A DNA stretch of 59,003 bases, taken from Propionibacteriaceae bacterium (GTDB lineage: Bacteria; Actinomycetota; Actinomycetes; Propionibacteriales; Propionibacteriaceae). The stretch covers positions 1 through 59,003 of the forward strand of contig JAPUEL010000055.1 of the NCBI GenBank assembly GCA_027492545.1, given 5' to 3'. The first letter of the stretch is position 1; every line of letters starts with the position of its first letter. This document shows positions 7,396 to 15,798 of this stretch, in pieces. The notes below the pieces were generated by a model, which saw nothing but the letters and a program-made list of their open reading frames with translations, was not told the DNA's origin and made no database searches. A program made the position numbers and the translations under genes.

Positions 7396-8348
7396 AGCTG
7401 AAGGTCGACCCCATTCTGGTGATCATCCTCGGCACCCTGGCGCTGGGTCTCCTGCTCCCCGTCAGCGGCCGCCCCGCCGAGGTGCTGGACCTGGTCACCC
7501 GGATCGGCGTCTTCGTCTTGTTCTTCGGCTACGGCGCCAGGCTGTCGGCGGCCGAGACCCGCTCGGGCCTGAGGAACTGGCGGCTCCACCTGGCCATCCT
7601 CGGCATCACGTTCGTGGTCTTCCCCCTCCTGGCCCTCCCCCTGCTCGCCGTCCCGGACTCCGTGCTCTCGGCCCCCATCCGGGTGGGGCTCATCTTCCTG
7701 TGCCTGGTGCCTTCCACGGTGCAGTCGTCGATCACCTTCACCTCGCTCGCGGGCGGCAACGTCGCGGCGGCGATGGTCGCGGCCACGGCCTCCAACGTCC
7801 TGGGCGTGGTGATCACGCCGTTGCTAGCGATGGCACTCATCCCCACCGCCAGCGGCGCCTCCATCGGCTTCGAGCAGGTGTGGGGCGTGGTGGTGCAGCT
7901 GCTCCTCCCCTTCGTGCTGGGGCAGCTGTCCCGGGTGGTCACGGCCGGCTTCATGGCCCGGCACAGGGCCCGGCTGAAGCTTCTGGACCAGGCCGTGATC
8001 ATGCTGATCGTCTACGGCGCCTTCTCGGAACTGCGGGTCTCCGGCGTGTGGCTGCAGCTCCAGCTGAGGGACCTGGCGCTGTTGGTTCCGCTCGCGCTCG
8101 GCCTGCTGGCGTTCATGTTCTGGTTCACGTGGGCCCTCGGCGGCCGGCTGGGCTTCCCCCGCGAGGACCGGATCGCCCTGATGTTCTGCGGTACCAAGAA
8201 GTCGCTGGCCACCGGCGTGCCGATGGCCAGCGTGCTGTTCCCGGGCGCAACCGTCGGGGTGCTGGTCATCCCGCTCATGCTCTTCCACCAGGCGCAGCTC
8301 CTGGTCAGCTCGGTGCTGGCCACCCGGCTGCGGGAGGATCAGGCCTGA
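7392..8348 (+). CDS. Bile acid:sodium symporter (BASS) family transporter
   Basis: Integral membrane transporter of the BASS/SBF superfamily, probably sodium-coupled; the substrate is unknown. The 318-residue product has about nine to ten hydrophobic segments and resembles the YfeH-like branch (GARLSAAETRSGLRNWRLH and FCGTKKSLATGVPMA). The latter is the conserved crossover helix region. The GTG start overlaps the pabBC stop (GTGA) and has GAGGAGG a few bases upstream, so it is translationally coupled to pabBC. Its end overlaps the convergent SPFH gene by 10 bp. A link to folate precursors is suggested only by position. Confidence 0.87.
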   Translation: MKLKVDPILVIILGTLALGLLLPVSGRPAEVLDLVTRIGVFVLFFGYGARLSAAETRSGLRNWRLHLAILGITFVVFPLLALPLLAVPDSVLSAPIRVGLIFLCLVPSTVQSSITFTSLAGGNVAAAMVAATASNVLGVVITPLLAMALIPTASGASIGFEQVWGVVVQLLLPFVLGQLSRVVTAGFMARHRARLKLLDQAVIMLIVYGAFSELRVSGVWLQLQLRDLALLVPLALGLLAFMFWFTWALGGRLGFPREDRIALMFCGTKKSLATGVPMASVLFPGATVGVLVIPLMLFHQAQLLVSSVLATRLREDQA

Positions 8349-9586
8349 GGCGTCTCCGGTCCCGGGCCCCAGGGGTTCGGCTCGCCCGTATCCGCCGGCA
8401 GGGTGGGTGAGGGCTGGGGTTCGTGCGCGGGCTGCTGCGGTGCCGACAGCTGCTGGCGCTCCTCCCGGTCCTGGGAGCGGGAGATGGACTGGCTGGCGCG
8501 GTGCGCGCGGCGAGACGCGGCCCGCCCGGCGTCGAGCGCCTGCGCGTCGGCGATCGCCTGCTCGACGGTCTCGGTCGAGCGCTGGCGGTCACGGGCGGCC
8601 TGCTCCTCGATCTCGGCCTGCACGTCCACCATGGCCGGCGCCTCGAACTTCTGAGCCGCCTTGGACACGTAGTCGCGCACCTCCTCGGCGTTGGTGACCT
8701 GGCCCAGGCCCTTGAGCGCGTCGTTGAGTTCGCTGGGGATGATCCAGACCTTGTTCGAGTCGCCACGGGCGAGCTTGGGCAGCATCTGCATGTACTGGTA
8801 GGCCAGCAGCGCCTGGTCCGGCTCGGCCGCGTGGATGGCGTTGAACACCTGGGTGATCGCCTGCGCCTCGCCCTCGGCGCGCAGCATCTGGGCCTGCCGG
8901 TCCGCCTGCGCCCGCAGCACCGCGGCCTCACGGTCGCCTTGAGCCCGGAGGATGGCGGCCTCGCGGTCACCGCCGGCCGACAGGATCTGCGACTGGCGCT
9001 GACCCTCGGCGATGAGGATCGAGGCCCTCTTGTCGCGCTCGGCGCGGGCGCCCTTCTCCATCGCGTCGCGGATCGTGGGCGGCGGCTCGATGGCCCGCAG
9101 CTCCACGCGGTTGACCTTGATGCCCCACTTGCCGGTGGCCTCGTCGAGGACGGTCCGGAGGCGCTGGTTGATCTCCTCGCGCGACGTGAGGGCGGCCTCG
9201 AGGTCCATGCCGCCGATGATGTTGCGCAGCGTGGTCATGGTGAGCTGCTCGATCGCGGCCCGGTAGTTCTGGGCCTCATAGGCGGCACGCACCGGGTCGA
9301 CGATCTGGAAGTAGATCACCGAGTCGATGGACACCATGAGGTTGTCCTCGGTGATCACGCCCTGCGGCGGGAAGGGCACGACGAGCTCGCGCATGTCGAG
9401 GGTGTAGCGGACCTGGTCGAAGAACGGCACCACCAGGTGGGGGCCCGGCTCCAGCGTCCGGCGGAACTTGCCGAGGCGCTCGACCAGCGCCACCTGCTGC
9501 TGGCGGATGATCTTCAGGGTGGCCGCGAGCGTCATGACGATGAGGACGACGAGTGCGATCAGCACCCACAGTGCGATGTCGGGCAT
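8339..9586 (-). CDS. SPFH/Band 7 membrane protein (QmcA-like)
   Basis: Membrane-anchored stomatin/prohibitin-like scaffold, thought to organise membrane microdomains. The 415-residue product has one N-terminal transmembrane helix (about 5-27). The Band 7 domain follows (about 28-200, with IIRQQQVALVERLGKF and DNLMVSIDSVIYFQI). A long coiled coil contains three or four repeats of a REAAxLRAQGD-like unit. The C-terminal tail is Gln/Pro-rich and looks disordered. The ATG at 9586 has AGGAG upstream; an earlier in-frame start lacks homology. NfeD lies 17 nt upstream in the same orientation, the classical partner gene. Confidence 0.93.
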   Translation of the reverse strand: MPDIALWVLIALVVLIVMTLAATLKIIRQQQVALVERLGKFRRTLEPGPHLVVPFFDQVRYTLDMRELVVPFPPQGVITEDNLMVSIDSVIYFQIVDPVRAAYEAQNYRAAIEQLTMTTLRNIIGGMDLEAALTSREEINQRLRTVLDEATGKWGIKVNRVELRAIEPPPTIRDAMEKGARAERDKRASILIAEGQRQSQILSAGGDREAAILRAQGDREAAVLRAQADRQAQMLRAEGEAQAITQVFNAIHAAEPDQALLAYQYMQMLPKLARGDSNKVWIIPSELNDALKGLGQVTNAEEVRDYVSKAAQKFEAPAMVDVQAEIEEQAARDRQRSTETVEQAIADAQALDAGRAASRRAHRASQSISRSQDREERQQLSAPQQPAHEPQPSPTLPADTGEPNPWGPGPETPQA

Positions 9587-9603
9587 GGGTTCTCCTAGGT
9601 TTC

Positions 9604-10080
9604 CTAGCTTCCGAGCTGACGACGGGCGGGATAGACGATGAGCGTGATGCCGTCGAGGGCGAACACCTCGACCTCCTCGTCGGCCTCGATGGTCACCGAC
9701 GGGTCGTAGGAACGGGCCTCCCACACCTGGCCCTCGACCTTGACCGCCCCCCCGCTAGTGGTGATCTGGGCCGTCGCCCGGCCCGAGGCGCCCACGAGCT
9801 TGTCCAGCGACGAGCGGTAGCCGGGGGCCCGGCGGACCTTCTCGAGCAGAGTCGGGCGGAGCACGAAGAGGGTGAGGACGGCCGTGATGAGGGCGACGAC
9901 GATCTGCAGCCAGATGAGGCCCGGGAACACGAGGGCCGTGACGCCGCCTGCGAGGGCGCCGGCGGCGAGCATCAAGAGGGTGAGGTCCATGGTGAGAAGC
10001 TCGGCCGCGGCCAGCATGACCGCGAGGATCCCCCAACCTGCCCAGAGGTTGGTGCGGATCCATTCGACCCACTCGTTCAC
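9604..10080 (-). CDS. NfeD-family membrane protein
   Basis: Partner of SPFH proteins in membrane microdomains. The 158-residue product has three or four N-terminal hydrophobic helices (about 12-75). A C-terminal soluble OB-fold region follows (about 90-155, with LVGASGRATAQI, GAVKVEGQVWEARS and VEVFALDGITLIVYP). This is the short NfeD form without a serine-protease domain. The GTG start overlaps the TGA of the upstream ABC gene (GTGA), and the SPFH gene follows after 17 nt, so the three are one operon. Confidence 0.92.
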   Translation of the reverse strand: MNEWVEWIRTNLWAGWGILAVMLAAAELLTMDLTLLMLAAGALAGGVTALVFPGLIWLQIVVALITAVLTLFVLRPTLLEKVRRAPGYRSSLDKLVGASGRATAQITTSGGAVKVEGQVWEARSYDPSVTIEADEEVEVFALDGITLIVYPARRQLGS

Positions 10081-10862
10081 ATGCGGCTCCTCGCGTTCCA
10101 GCGTACGCCGTCGTGGGACACGCTCAGGGGCATGCCGAACGTGGTGCTGAGATTGTCGTCGGTGAGGGTGCCGGCGATGGGGCCCTCTGCCACGATCCGG
10201 CCGTCGCGCAGCAGCAGGCAGTGGGTGATGCCCTGGGGAATCTCCTCGACGTGGTGGGTGACGAGGACCGCGGCGGGCGAGTCGGGGTCCTGGCAGAGGT
10301 CCGACAGGGTGTCCACCAGTGCCTCGCGGCCCGCCAGATCCAACCCGCCGGCCGGCTCGTCGAGCAGGAGCAGCTCGGGGTCTGTCATCAGGGCGCGCGC
10401 GATCTGGACCCGCTTGCGCTCCCCCTCGCTGAGGGTGCCGAAGGTGCGGTCACGCAGGTGGGCGACGCGCAGCGAGTCGAGCAGCCGGTCCGCCTGGGCG
10501 ACGTCGTAGACGTCGTACTCCTCACGCCACCGCCCGACGATGGCGTAGGCGGCCGAGAGGACCACGTCCTCCACCCGCTCAGCCGCCGGGATGCGGTCGG
10601 CGAGCGCCGAGGAGGTGAGGCCGATGCGCGGCCGGAGCTCGAAGACGTCGACGGTGCCCACCACGTCCCCGAGAAGCCCGACGATGCCGTCGGTGGGATA
10701 CATCTGCGCAGACAGCAGCTGCAGGAGCGTGGTCTTGCCGGCACCGTTGGGACCGATGACCACCCACCGGTCCGCCTCGCCGATGACGAGGCTGATGTCG
10801 TCGAGGAGGGTGGCCTCGCCACGCTTGATCGTCACGCCCGCAAGTTCCGCCACCGCTGCCAT
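10077..10862 (-). CDS. ABC transporter ATP-binding protein (YlmA-like)
   Basis: Cytoplasmic ATPase of the ABC superfamily. The 261-residue product has Walker A GPNGAGKT (about 38-45), signature LSEGERKR and Walker B LLLLDEPAGGLD, followed by the H-loop VTHH. The signature has Glu in place of the usual second Gly (LSEGE for LSGGQ), as in YlmA-type stand-alone ATPases. No permease gene is adjacent, so its transport role and partner are unknown. Start ATG 10862 is preceded by TAGGTT 7 nt upstream, implying a leaderless transcript. It overlaps nfeD by 4 nt, so it heads the ABC-nfeD-SPFH operon. Confidence 0.88.
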   Translation of the reverse strand: MAAVAELAGVTIKRGEATLLDDISLVIGEADRWVVIGPNGAGKTTLLQLLSAQMYPTDGIVGLLGDVVGTVDVFELRPRIGLTSSALADRIPAAERVEDVVLSAAYAIVGRWREEYDVYDVAQADRLLDSLRVAHLRDRTFGTLSEGERKRVQIARALMTDPELLLLDEPAGGLDLAGREALVDTLSDLCQDPDSPAAVLVTHHVEEIPQGITHCLLLRDGRIVAEGPIAGTLTDDNLSTTFGMPLSVSHDGVRWNARSRM

Positions 10863-10869
10863 GACCCCC

Positions 10870-10875
10870 AACCTA
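10870..10875 (-). promoter_or_regulatory. Leaderless -10 box for ABC-nfeD-SPFH operon
   Basis: TAGGTT on the minus strand, 7 nt before the ATG at 10862; it fits the recurrent leaderless pattern of the window. Confidence 0.55.
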
Positions 10876-10972
10876 CCGGACGCCGACTGCCCCGCGTGGG
10901 GTGCCGGGCCTGACCATGCGTGGATCACGGCCCCTGGGCCACGCCCCAGCCGCCCGCCGGCTCAAGCAGAAG

Positions 10973-11746
10973 TCAGGCCCCGGTCGAGTGGAGCCCGCCG
11001 TCGACGTGGAGCATCTCGCCGGTGGTGGCGGGGAACCAGTCGCTCAGCAACGCCACGACGGCCTTGGCCGACGGAACGGCGTCCGAGGTGTCCCAGGGCA
11101 GGGGGGAGCGCGTCGACCAGGTGTCGTTGAAGGACGAGGCCCCCGGGATCGCCTTCTTCGCGACCGTATCCAGCGGGCCGGCGGCCACCAGGTTGCAGCG
11201 GATGCCGTCCGGCCCGAGATACCGGGCCAGATAGCGCGACGTGGACTCGAGCGCCGCCTTCGCCACGCCCATCCAGTCATAGGTGGGCCAGCTCACGCGG
11301 GCGTCGAAGGTGAGGCCCACCACGCTGGCGCCACGGTTGAGCATGGGCTTGCAGGCCATCGTCAGCGACTGCAGGGAGTAGGCGGAGATGTGCAGGGCGG
11401 CGCCGACGGTCTCCCAGTCCGTGGTGAGGAACGCGCCACCCAGCGCCTTCTCGGGGTGGGCATAGGCGATCGAGTGCACGATGCCGTCGAGGCCGCCGTC
11501 GAAGTGCTCGGCCAGCACGCCCGGGAGTGCCGCGAGGTGCTCGTCGTTGGTGACGTCCAACTCGATCATCGGCGGCACCGGTTCCAGCTTGGAGATGGCC
11601 CGCTGGGCCGGGCCGATGGCGCGCCCGGCCGCCGAGACCACGACGGTGGCGCCCTCGCGCTGGGCGATCTCGGCCACCGCGTAGGCGATGGAGGTGCGCA
11701 TGGTCACGCCGGTGACCAGGATGTTCTTGCCTTCAAGGAGACCCAT
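10973..11746 (-). CDS. fabI: Enoyl-[acyl-carrier-protein] reductase (InhA-type)
   Basis: NADH-dependent reduction of trans-2-enoyl-ACP, the last step of each fatty acid elongation round. The 257-residue short-chain dehydrogenase has the FabI/InhA cofactor loop (GKNILVTGVTMRTSIAYA) and the catalytic F147, Y156 and K163 (Y-x6-K, the FabI spacing, unlike Y-x3-K of other SDRs). Length matches InhA. It lies 14 nt after fabG with AAAGGA upstream of its ATG, the same fabG-fabI operon order as mycobacterial mabA-inhA. No resistance-type substitution can be judged from this sequence alone. Confidence 0.95.
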   Translation of the reverse strand: MGLLEGKNILVTGVTMRTSIAYAVAEIAQREGATVVVSAAGRAIGPAQRAISKLEPVPPMIELDVTNDEHLAALPGVLAEHFDGGLDGIVHSIAYAHPEKALGGAFLTTDWETVGAALHISAYSLQSLTMACKPMLNRGASVVGLTFDARVSWPTYDWMGVAKAALESTSRYLARYLGPDGIRCNLVAAGPLDTVAKKAIPGASSFNDTWSTRSPLPWDTSDAVPSAKAVVALLSDWFPATTGEMLHVDGGLHSTGA

Positions 11747-11760
11747 CGTCAGGTCCTTTC

Positions 11761-12471
11761 TCAGTGACCCATGCCGAGGCCGCCGTCAACGGGGATGACG
11801 GCGCCGGAGATGTAACCGGCGTGATCGCCGGCCAGGAACAATGCGGCCTGGGCCACGTCGTCGACGCTGCCGAGCCGGCCGGCGGGGATCCGCTTCGTGT
11901 AGTCGGCGATGGTCTCATCCGGCAGGACCGCGGTCATGTCGGTCTCGATGAACCCGGGCGCGATCACGTTGGTGGTGACGTTGCGCGAACCGATCTCGCG
12001 GGTGAGGCTGCGCGCCATGCCCACGAGCGCCGCCTTGGACGACGAGTAGTTGATCTGTCCCGGGGAGCCGAGCAGGCCGACCACGGACGAGATGAGGATG
12101 ATCCGGCCGAAGCGGCCGCGCATCATGGGGCGGCTGGCCCGCCGGACGACGCGGAAGGTGCCAGTGAGGTTGGTGTCGATGACGGACTGCCAGTCGTCGT
12201 CGGTCATCCGCATGAGCAGGGTGTCCTTGGTGACGCCGGCGTTGGCGATCAGGATCTCGACCGGGCCCAGATCGGCTTCCACCTGGGCGAACGCCTGGTC
12301 CACCTGCCCCTGGTCCGTGATGTCGCACGGGACGCCGAGGACGCCCTCGGGCACTCCCCCGGACCGGTAGGTCGCGGCGACGCGGTACCCGGCGTCGCGG
12401 AATGCCTCGGCGATCGCGCGCCCGATGCCCTTGGATCCTCCGGTGACGAGGACGACTCTTGATTCAGCCAC
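11761..12471 (-). CDS. fabG: 3-oxoacyl-[acyl-carrier-protein] reductase
   Basis: NADPH-dependent reduction of beta-ketoacyl-ACP in fatty acid synthesis. The 236-residue SDR has the Rossmann motif TGGSKGIG (10-17), NAG (77-79), the catalytic S129, Y142 and K146 (YSSSK) and the substrate-loop TDMT. The end DGGLGMGH is typical of actinobacterial FabG1/MabA. The GTG start is preceded by TAAGTT exactly 6 nt upstream, so the fabG-fabI transcript is probably leaderless and diverges from the DUF3099 gene. Confidence 0.95.
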   Translation of the reverse strand: MAESRVVLVTGGSKGIGRAIAEAFRDAGYRVAATYRSGGVPEGVLGVPCDITDQGQVDQAFAQVEADLGPVEILIANAGVTKDTLLMRMTDDDWQSVIDTNLTGTFRVVRRASRPMMRGRFGRIILISSVVGLLGSPGQINYSSSKAALVGMARSLTREIGSRNVTTNVIAPGFIETDMTAVLPDETIADYTKRIPAGRLGSVDDVAQAALFLAGDHAGYISGAVIPVDGGLGMGH

Positions 12472-12477
12472 GGGAGC

Positions 12478-12532
12478 AACTTACCGTACGGCCCCCGGAG
12501 CCGACGGGTCGCGGACAGGGCCGGACTATGCT
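12478..12532. promoter_or_regulatory. Divergent leaderless promoters (fabG / DUF3099)
   Basis: TAAGTT on the minus strand (12478-12483) is 6 nt before the fabG GTG. TATGCT on the plus strand (12527-12532) is 7 nt before the DUF3099 ATG. Confidence 0.6.
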
Positions 12533-12539
12533 GGCAGGC

Positions 12540-12860
12540 ATGGCCAAGGGAGACGACTCGACGCTCATTACGAGCGCGGGCCGCGGCCGCACCCTGGACC
12601 TTGAGGAGCGCCAGCGGCGATACCTCATCACCATGGCTGTGCGCACCGCGTGTTTCCTGCTGTTCCTGGTGGTTCCAGGGTGGTGGAAGCTGGTGGCGCT
12701 GAGCGCGGCGGTGCTGCTCCCGGCGTTCGCGGTGCTCTTCGCCAACAACGCCGACCACCGCCCCCCACCGGTGGTGCCCGCCGAGGACCCGGGGCCTCCG
12801 CGCGCCGCCATCACCGGGGGCGAGGTGGTGCAGGGCACCGTGGAGGAGGACGAGAGGTGA
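12540..12860 (+). CDS. DUF3099 small membrane protein
   Basis: Small actinobacterial membrane protein of unknown function. The 106-residue product begins with a short polar region containing LITSAGRGRTLDLEERQRRYLITM, characteristic of DUF3099. Two hydrophobic helices follow (about 30-47 and 50-68), then an acidic proline-rich tail. The ATG at 12540 fits a leaderless -10 box 7 nt upstream; an ATG at 12528 overlaps that box and is less likely. SURF1 follows after 7 nt, so the two are probably cotranscribed. The family is often beside fabG/fabI and SURF1 in Actinobacteria, but no role is established. Confidence 0.8.
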   Translation: MAKGDDSTLITSAGRGRTLDLEERQRRYLITMAVRTACFLLFLVVPGWWKLVALSAAVLLPAFAVLFANNADHRPPPVVPAEDPGPPRAAITGGEVVQGTVEEDER

Positions 12861-12867
12861 CCGCGAG

Positions 12868-13620
12868 GTGAGCAGGCAGGTCAAGCGGTGGATCGCGATG
12901 GGCGTGTTCGCGGCCATCCTGGCCACGGTGTTCGTGATGCTCGGCCAGTGGCAGCTTCGGCGCCTCGACGAGCGGCGCGAGACCAATGCCACGGTCGAGG
13001 CCCATCGCGACCTGCCCGTGGCCCCGTACGGGGACGTGATGACGGGCCCAGTCGACGACGACGACCAGTGGTTCCGGGTCAGCGCGACGGGCACCTACAC
13101 CGGGGACCAGTTCCAGGTGCGCTACCGCTCGCTCGACGGCGCCTACGGCAGCGAGGCGGTGGCGGTGCTGGAGACCACGGAGGGCGACCTCCTGCTGGTC
13201 AACCGAGGGTTCCTGGTCAGGCAGCCCGGGTATCCCGACGGGGCGCTGCCCGCGCCTCCCCCTGGTGAGGTCACCGTGACCGGGTTCGTCCGCCGCAACG
13301 ACAGGGGTGACGAGGCGGCGATGACGCCTCACGAGAATCAGATCCGGCTGATCAGCTCCGACGCGCTCGGGGCAGCCCTCGGCGAGGAGCTCGTCAACGG
13401 GTATATCGCGCTCCTGGAGTCGACTCCGGCCGAGACCGATGTGCTGCGCCCGCTCGCCGCCCCGGCGCTCGACGAGGGCCCGCACCTCAGCTATGCGCTG
13501 CAGTGGTTCGCCTTCACGCTGATCGGTGTGGTGGGCATGGTGGTCCTGGTGCGGGCGGATCTCCGCGACCGCAGGAAGGAGCGGGACGCGTCCGCGCGGG
13601 AACCCGTCGAGGCTTCGTGA
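12868..13620 (+). CDS. SURF1-family cytochrome oxidase assembly protein
   Basis: Membrane protein thought to help insert haem A into the cytochrome c oxidase subunit I. The 250-residue product has the SURF1 architecture: an N-terminal helix ending LGQWQLRRLDER, a large external loop with VRYRSLDG and LLVNRGFLV, and a C-terminal helix preceded by HLSYALQWFAFT. The GTG start has a GAGAGG site upstream. The presence of ctaA and ctaB in the same window supports a haem A-containing oxidase. The end overlaps the next gene by GTGA. Confidence 0.92.
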   Translation: MSRQVKRWIAMGVFAAILATVFVMLGQWQLRRLDERRETNATVEAHRDLPVAPYGDVMTGPVDDDDQWFRVSATGTYTGDQFQVRYRSLDGAYGSEAVAVLETTEGDLLLVNRGFLVRQPGYPDGALPAPPPGEVTVTGFVRRNDRGDEAAMTPHENQIRLISSDALGAALGEELVNGYIALLESTPAETDVLRPLAAPALDEGPHLSYALQWFAFTLIGVVGMVVLVRADLRDRRKERDASAREPVEAS

Positions 13621-14408
13621 ACGGCCTCGACTGGCTGCGCTGCCCCCACTGCGAGGCGCCCCTCCATCGCGACACAAGCGCCCTGCGCTGCCCCTCCGGC
13701 CACGCCTTCGACGTCGCCCGCCAGGGCTACGTCAATCTCCTCGGGCGCGCGGCACCCGCGAATGCGGACACCCCCGCGATGCTCGAGGCGCGTGAGCGGT
13801 TCCTCACCGCCGGCCACTACGCCCCCGTCGCCCAGGCTGCGGCCGCTGCCGTCGGGGATGCGCGCCGTGTCGTCGAGGTGGGGGCGGGCACGGCCTACTA
13901 CCTGGCCCGCGCGTTGGATGCGCATCCCGCCGCGGATGGCCTGGCGACCGACGTCTCGCCGGCCGCCGCGAGGCGGGCCGCCCGGGCGCATCCGCGGGCG
14001 GCCTCCATCGTGGCCGACACGTGGGCGGGGCTGCCGATCGCGGACGGCGCCGCCGACGCCGTGCTGTGCGTCTTCGCCCCGCGCAACCCGGCCGAGTTCG
14101 CCAGGATCCTGGCGCCCGGCGGACGCCTCGTCGTGGTGGTGCCCCGCGCCCACCACCTGACCGAGCTCCGCGCCGACTACGGCCTCCTCGACGTCGCCGC
14201 CGACAAGGCCGAGGCGCTCGTCGGCTCCCTCCCCGGCTGGCGACTCGCGGCGCTCGAGACGGTGGAACGGCGCCTCGAGCTGACCGCCGACGAGGTGGCC
14301 GACGTCATCGCGATGGGCCCCAACGCCTTCCACGGCGAGCGCTCCGGCACGGCCGCCGAGTCGGTGACGGTGGCGGTCGACATCCTGACGCTGGTCCGCC
14401 CGGGGTGA
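13617..14408 (+). CDS. RlmA-like 23S rRNA (guanine-N1) methyltransferase
   Basis: Probable SAM-dependent rRNA methyltransferase. The 263-residue product begins with a zinc-binding module (CPHC at about 10-13, then CPSGHAFD) followed by a Rossmann methyltransferase domain with VEVGAGTAYYL as motif I. This matches the RlmA family, whose members methylate G745 or G748 of 23S rRNA. The RlmA-II (TlrB) branch can confer tylosin resistance, but the exact target cannot be assigned here. The GTG start overlaps the SURF1 stop (GTGA), indicating translational coupling. Confidence 0.85.
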   Translation: MNGLDWLRCPHCEAPLHRDTSALRCPSGHAFDVARQGYVNLLGRAAPANADTPAMLEARERFLTAGHYAPVAQAAAAAVGDARRVVEVGAGTAYYLARALDAHPAADGLATDVSPAAARRAARAHPRAASIVADTWAGLPIADGAADAVLCVFAPRNPAEFARILAPGGRLVVVVPRAHHLTELRADYGLLDVAADKAEALVGSLPGWRLAALETVERRLELTADEVADVIAMGPNAFHGERSGTAAESVTVAVDILTLVRPG

Positions 14409-14421
14409 TCGGTGCACGTTC

Positions 14422-14427
14422 TACTCT
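14422..14427 (+). promoter_or_regulatory. Leaderless -10 box for sugar symporter operon
   Basis: TACTCT lies 6 nt before the ATG at 14434; no ribosome binding site is visible there. Confidence 0.55.
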
Positions 14428-14433
14428 GACGCT

Positions 14434-15798
14434 ATGACCGCGACTCGGTGGGGCTTCGGACTCGGCACGCTCGGCCGAGACATGCTCGCGGCGCTGGTGT
14501 CGCTCTACCTCATGTTCTACCTGACCGAGGTGCTCGACATCTCGGGCACGCAGCTGGCCGCCGTCACGGTGATCCTCGTGGTGATGCGCGTCTTCGACGC
14601 CGTCAACGACCCCATCATGGGCGTGGTGGTGGACAACACCCGCAGCAGATGGGGCAAGTTCAAGCCCTGGATCCTGGTGGGCGCCGTCCTCTGGGGCGCG
14701 GCGAGCATCCTGATGTTCGCCGACCTCGGCATCGACGGCTGGGGCTACGTGGTGCTGTTCACGGCCGTCTACGTCGTCTATGAGGTCTCGTACACCATCA
14801 ACGACATCGCCTACTGGTCGATGCTGCCCTCCCTGACGCAGGAGCAGAAGGAGCGCGAGAGGATCGGCGTGGTGGCGCGGATCTGCGCCAACATCGGCCT
14901 CTTCGCGATCGTGGTGGCCCTCGTGCCCATCACCGACTGGCTCACGGGGCTGCTGGGCGACGCGCGTACCGCCTGGTTTGCGCTCGCCGTCGCACTGGTG
15001 GTCATCATGCTGGCCTTCCAGTCCCTGACGCTGATCTTCACCAGGGAGAAGGTGGCCGCCCACCGGGAGAGCACTCCGTTGAAGGAGTTGTTCTCCGTCA
15101 TCGCCCGCAACGACCAGTTGCTGTGGGTGACCCTCGCGATGGTGGCCTTCATGTCCGGCTACATCACCACCACGTCGTTCGGGCTGTACTACTTCAAGTA
15201 CTACTTCCGAGACGAGGGCGCCTACCCGATCTTTGCGGCCATCCTCGGCGTGTCCCAGATCGCGGCCCTGGCGGTGTTCCCGCTGGTGTCGAGAGTCCTG
15301 CGCCGCGCCCGTATCCATCTGCTCGCCACCGTGATGTGCGTCGCCGGATACGCGGTGTTCCTGGTCTCCGGCACCAACCTGCTGATCGTCGGCATCGCGG
15401 GTGTGCTCCTGTTCGCCGGCCAGGGGGCCATCCAGCTGCTCATGGTGATGTTCATCGCGGACTCCGTCGAGTACGGCGAGTGGAAGTTGGGGCGCCGCAA
15501 CGAGTCCGTCACGTTCTCGCTCCAGCCCTTCATCTACAAGCTGAGCAACGCCATCGCCAGCGGTGTGGTGGGGATCACCCTCATCTGGTCCGGGATCGAC
15601 GTGGCCGCGACCCCCGCCGATGTCAGCGAGGCGGGGCTCGGAATCCTCAGGGTGGCCATGCTCGGCCTGCCCATGGCGATGATCATCGTCAGCTACCTGG
15701 TCCTGCGCGCCAGGTACCGTCTGGACGAGGAGTTCTACGGCACCGTCGTGGCTGACCTGGCGGAGAGGAATGCTCGTGTCGACGAAGCACATCACTAA
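14434..15798 (+). CDS. GPH-family sugar:cation symporter (MelB-like)
   Basis: Twelve-helix major facilitator of the glycoside-pentoside-hexuronide:cation symporter family. The 454-residue protein has the family cation/sugar motif in helix 2 (VFDAVNDPIMGVVVDNTRSRWGKFKPW). It also has the ADSVEYGEWKLGRRNESVTFSLQPFIYKL segment in the second half. It probably imports a glycoside with sodium or protons. The GH13 alpha-glucosidase overlaps its 3' end, so the substrate is likely a short alpha-glucoside. The ATG has a leaderless -10 box. No dedicated sugar regulator lies next to it. Confidence 0.9.
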   Translation: MTATRWGFGLGTLGRDMLAALVSLYLMFYLTEVLDISGTQLAAVTVILVVMRVFDAVNDPIMGVVVDNTRSRWGKFKPWILVGAVLWGAASILMFADLGIDGWGYVVLFTAVYVVYEVSYTINDIAYWSMLPSLTQEQKERERIGVVARICANIGLFAIVVALVPITDWLTGLLGDARTAWFALAVALVVIMLAFQSLTLIFTREKVAAHRESTPLKELFSVIARNDQLLWVTLAMVAFMSGYITTTSFGLYYFKYYFRDEGAYPIFAAILGVSQIAALAVFPLVSRVLRRARIHLLATVMCVAGYAVFLVSGTNLLIVGIAGVLLFAGQGAIQLLMVMFIADSVEYGEWKLGRRNESVTFSLQPFIYKLSNAIASGVVGITLIWSGIDVAATPADVSEAGLGILRVAMLGLPMAMIIVSYLVLRARYRLDEEFYGTVVADLAERNARVDEAHH

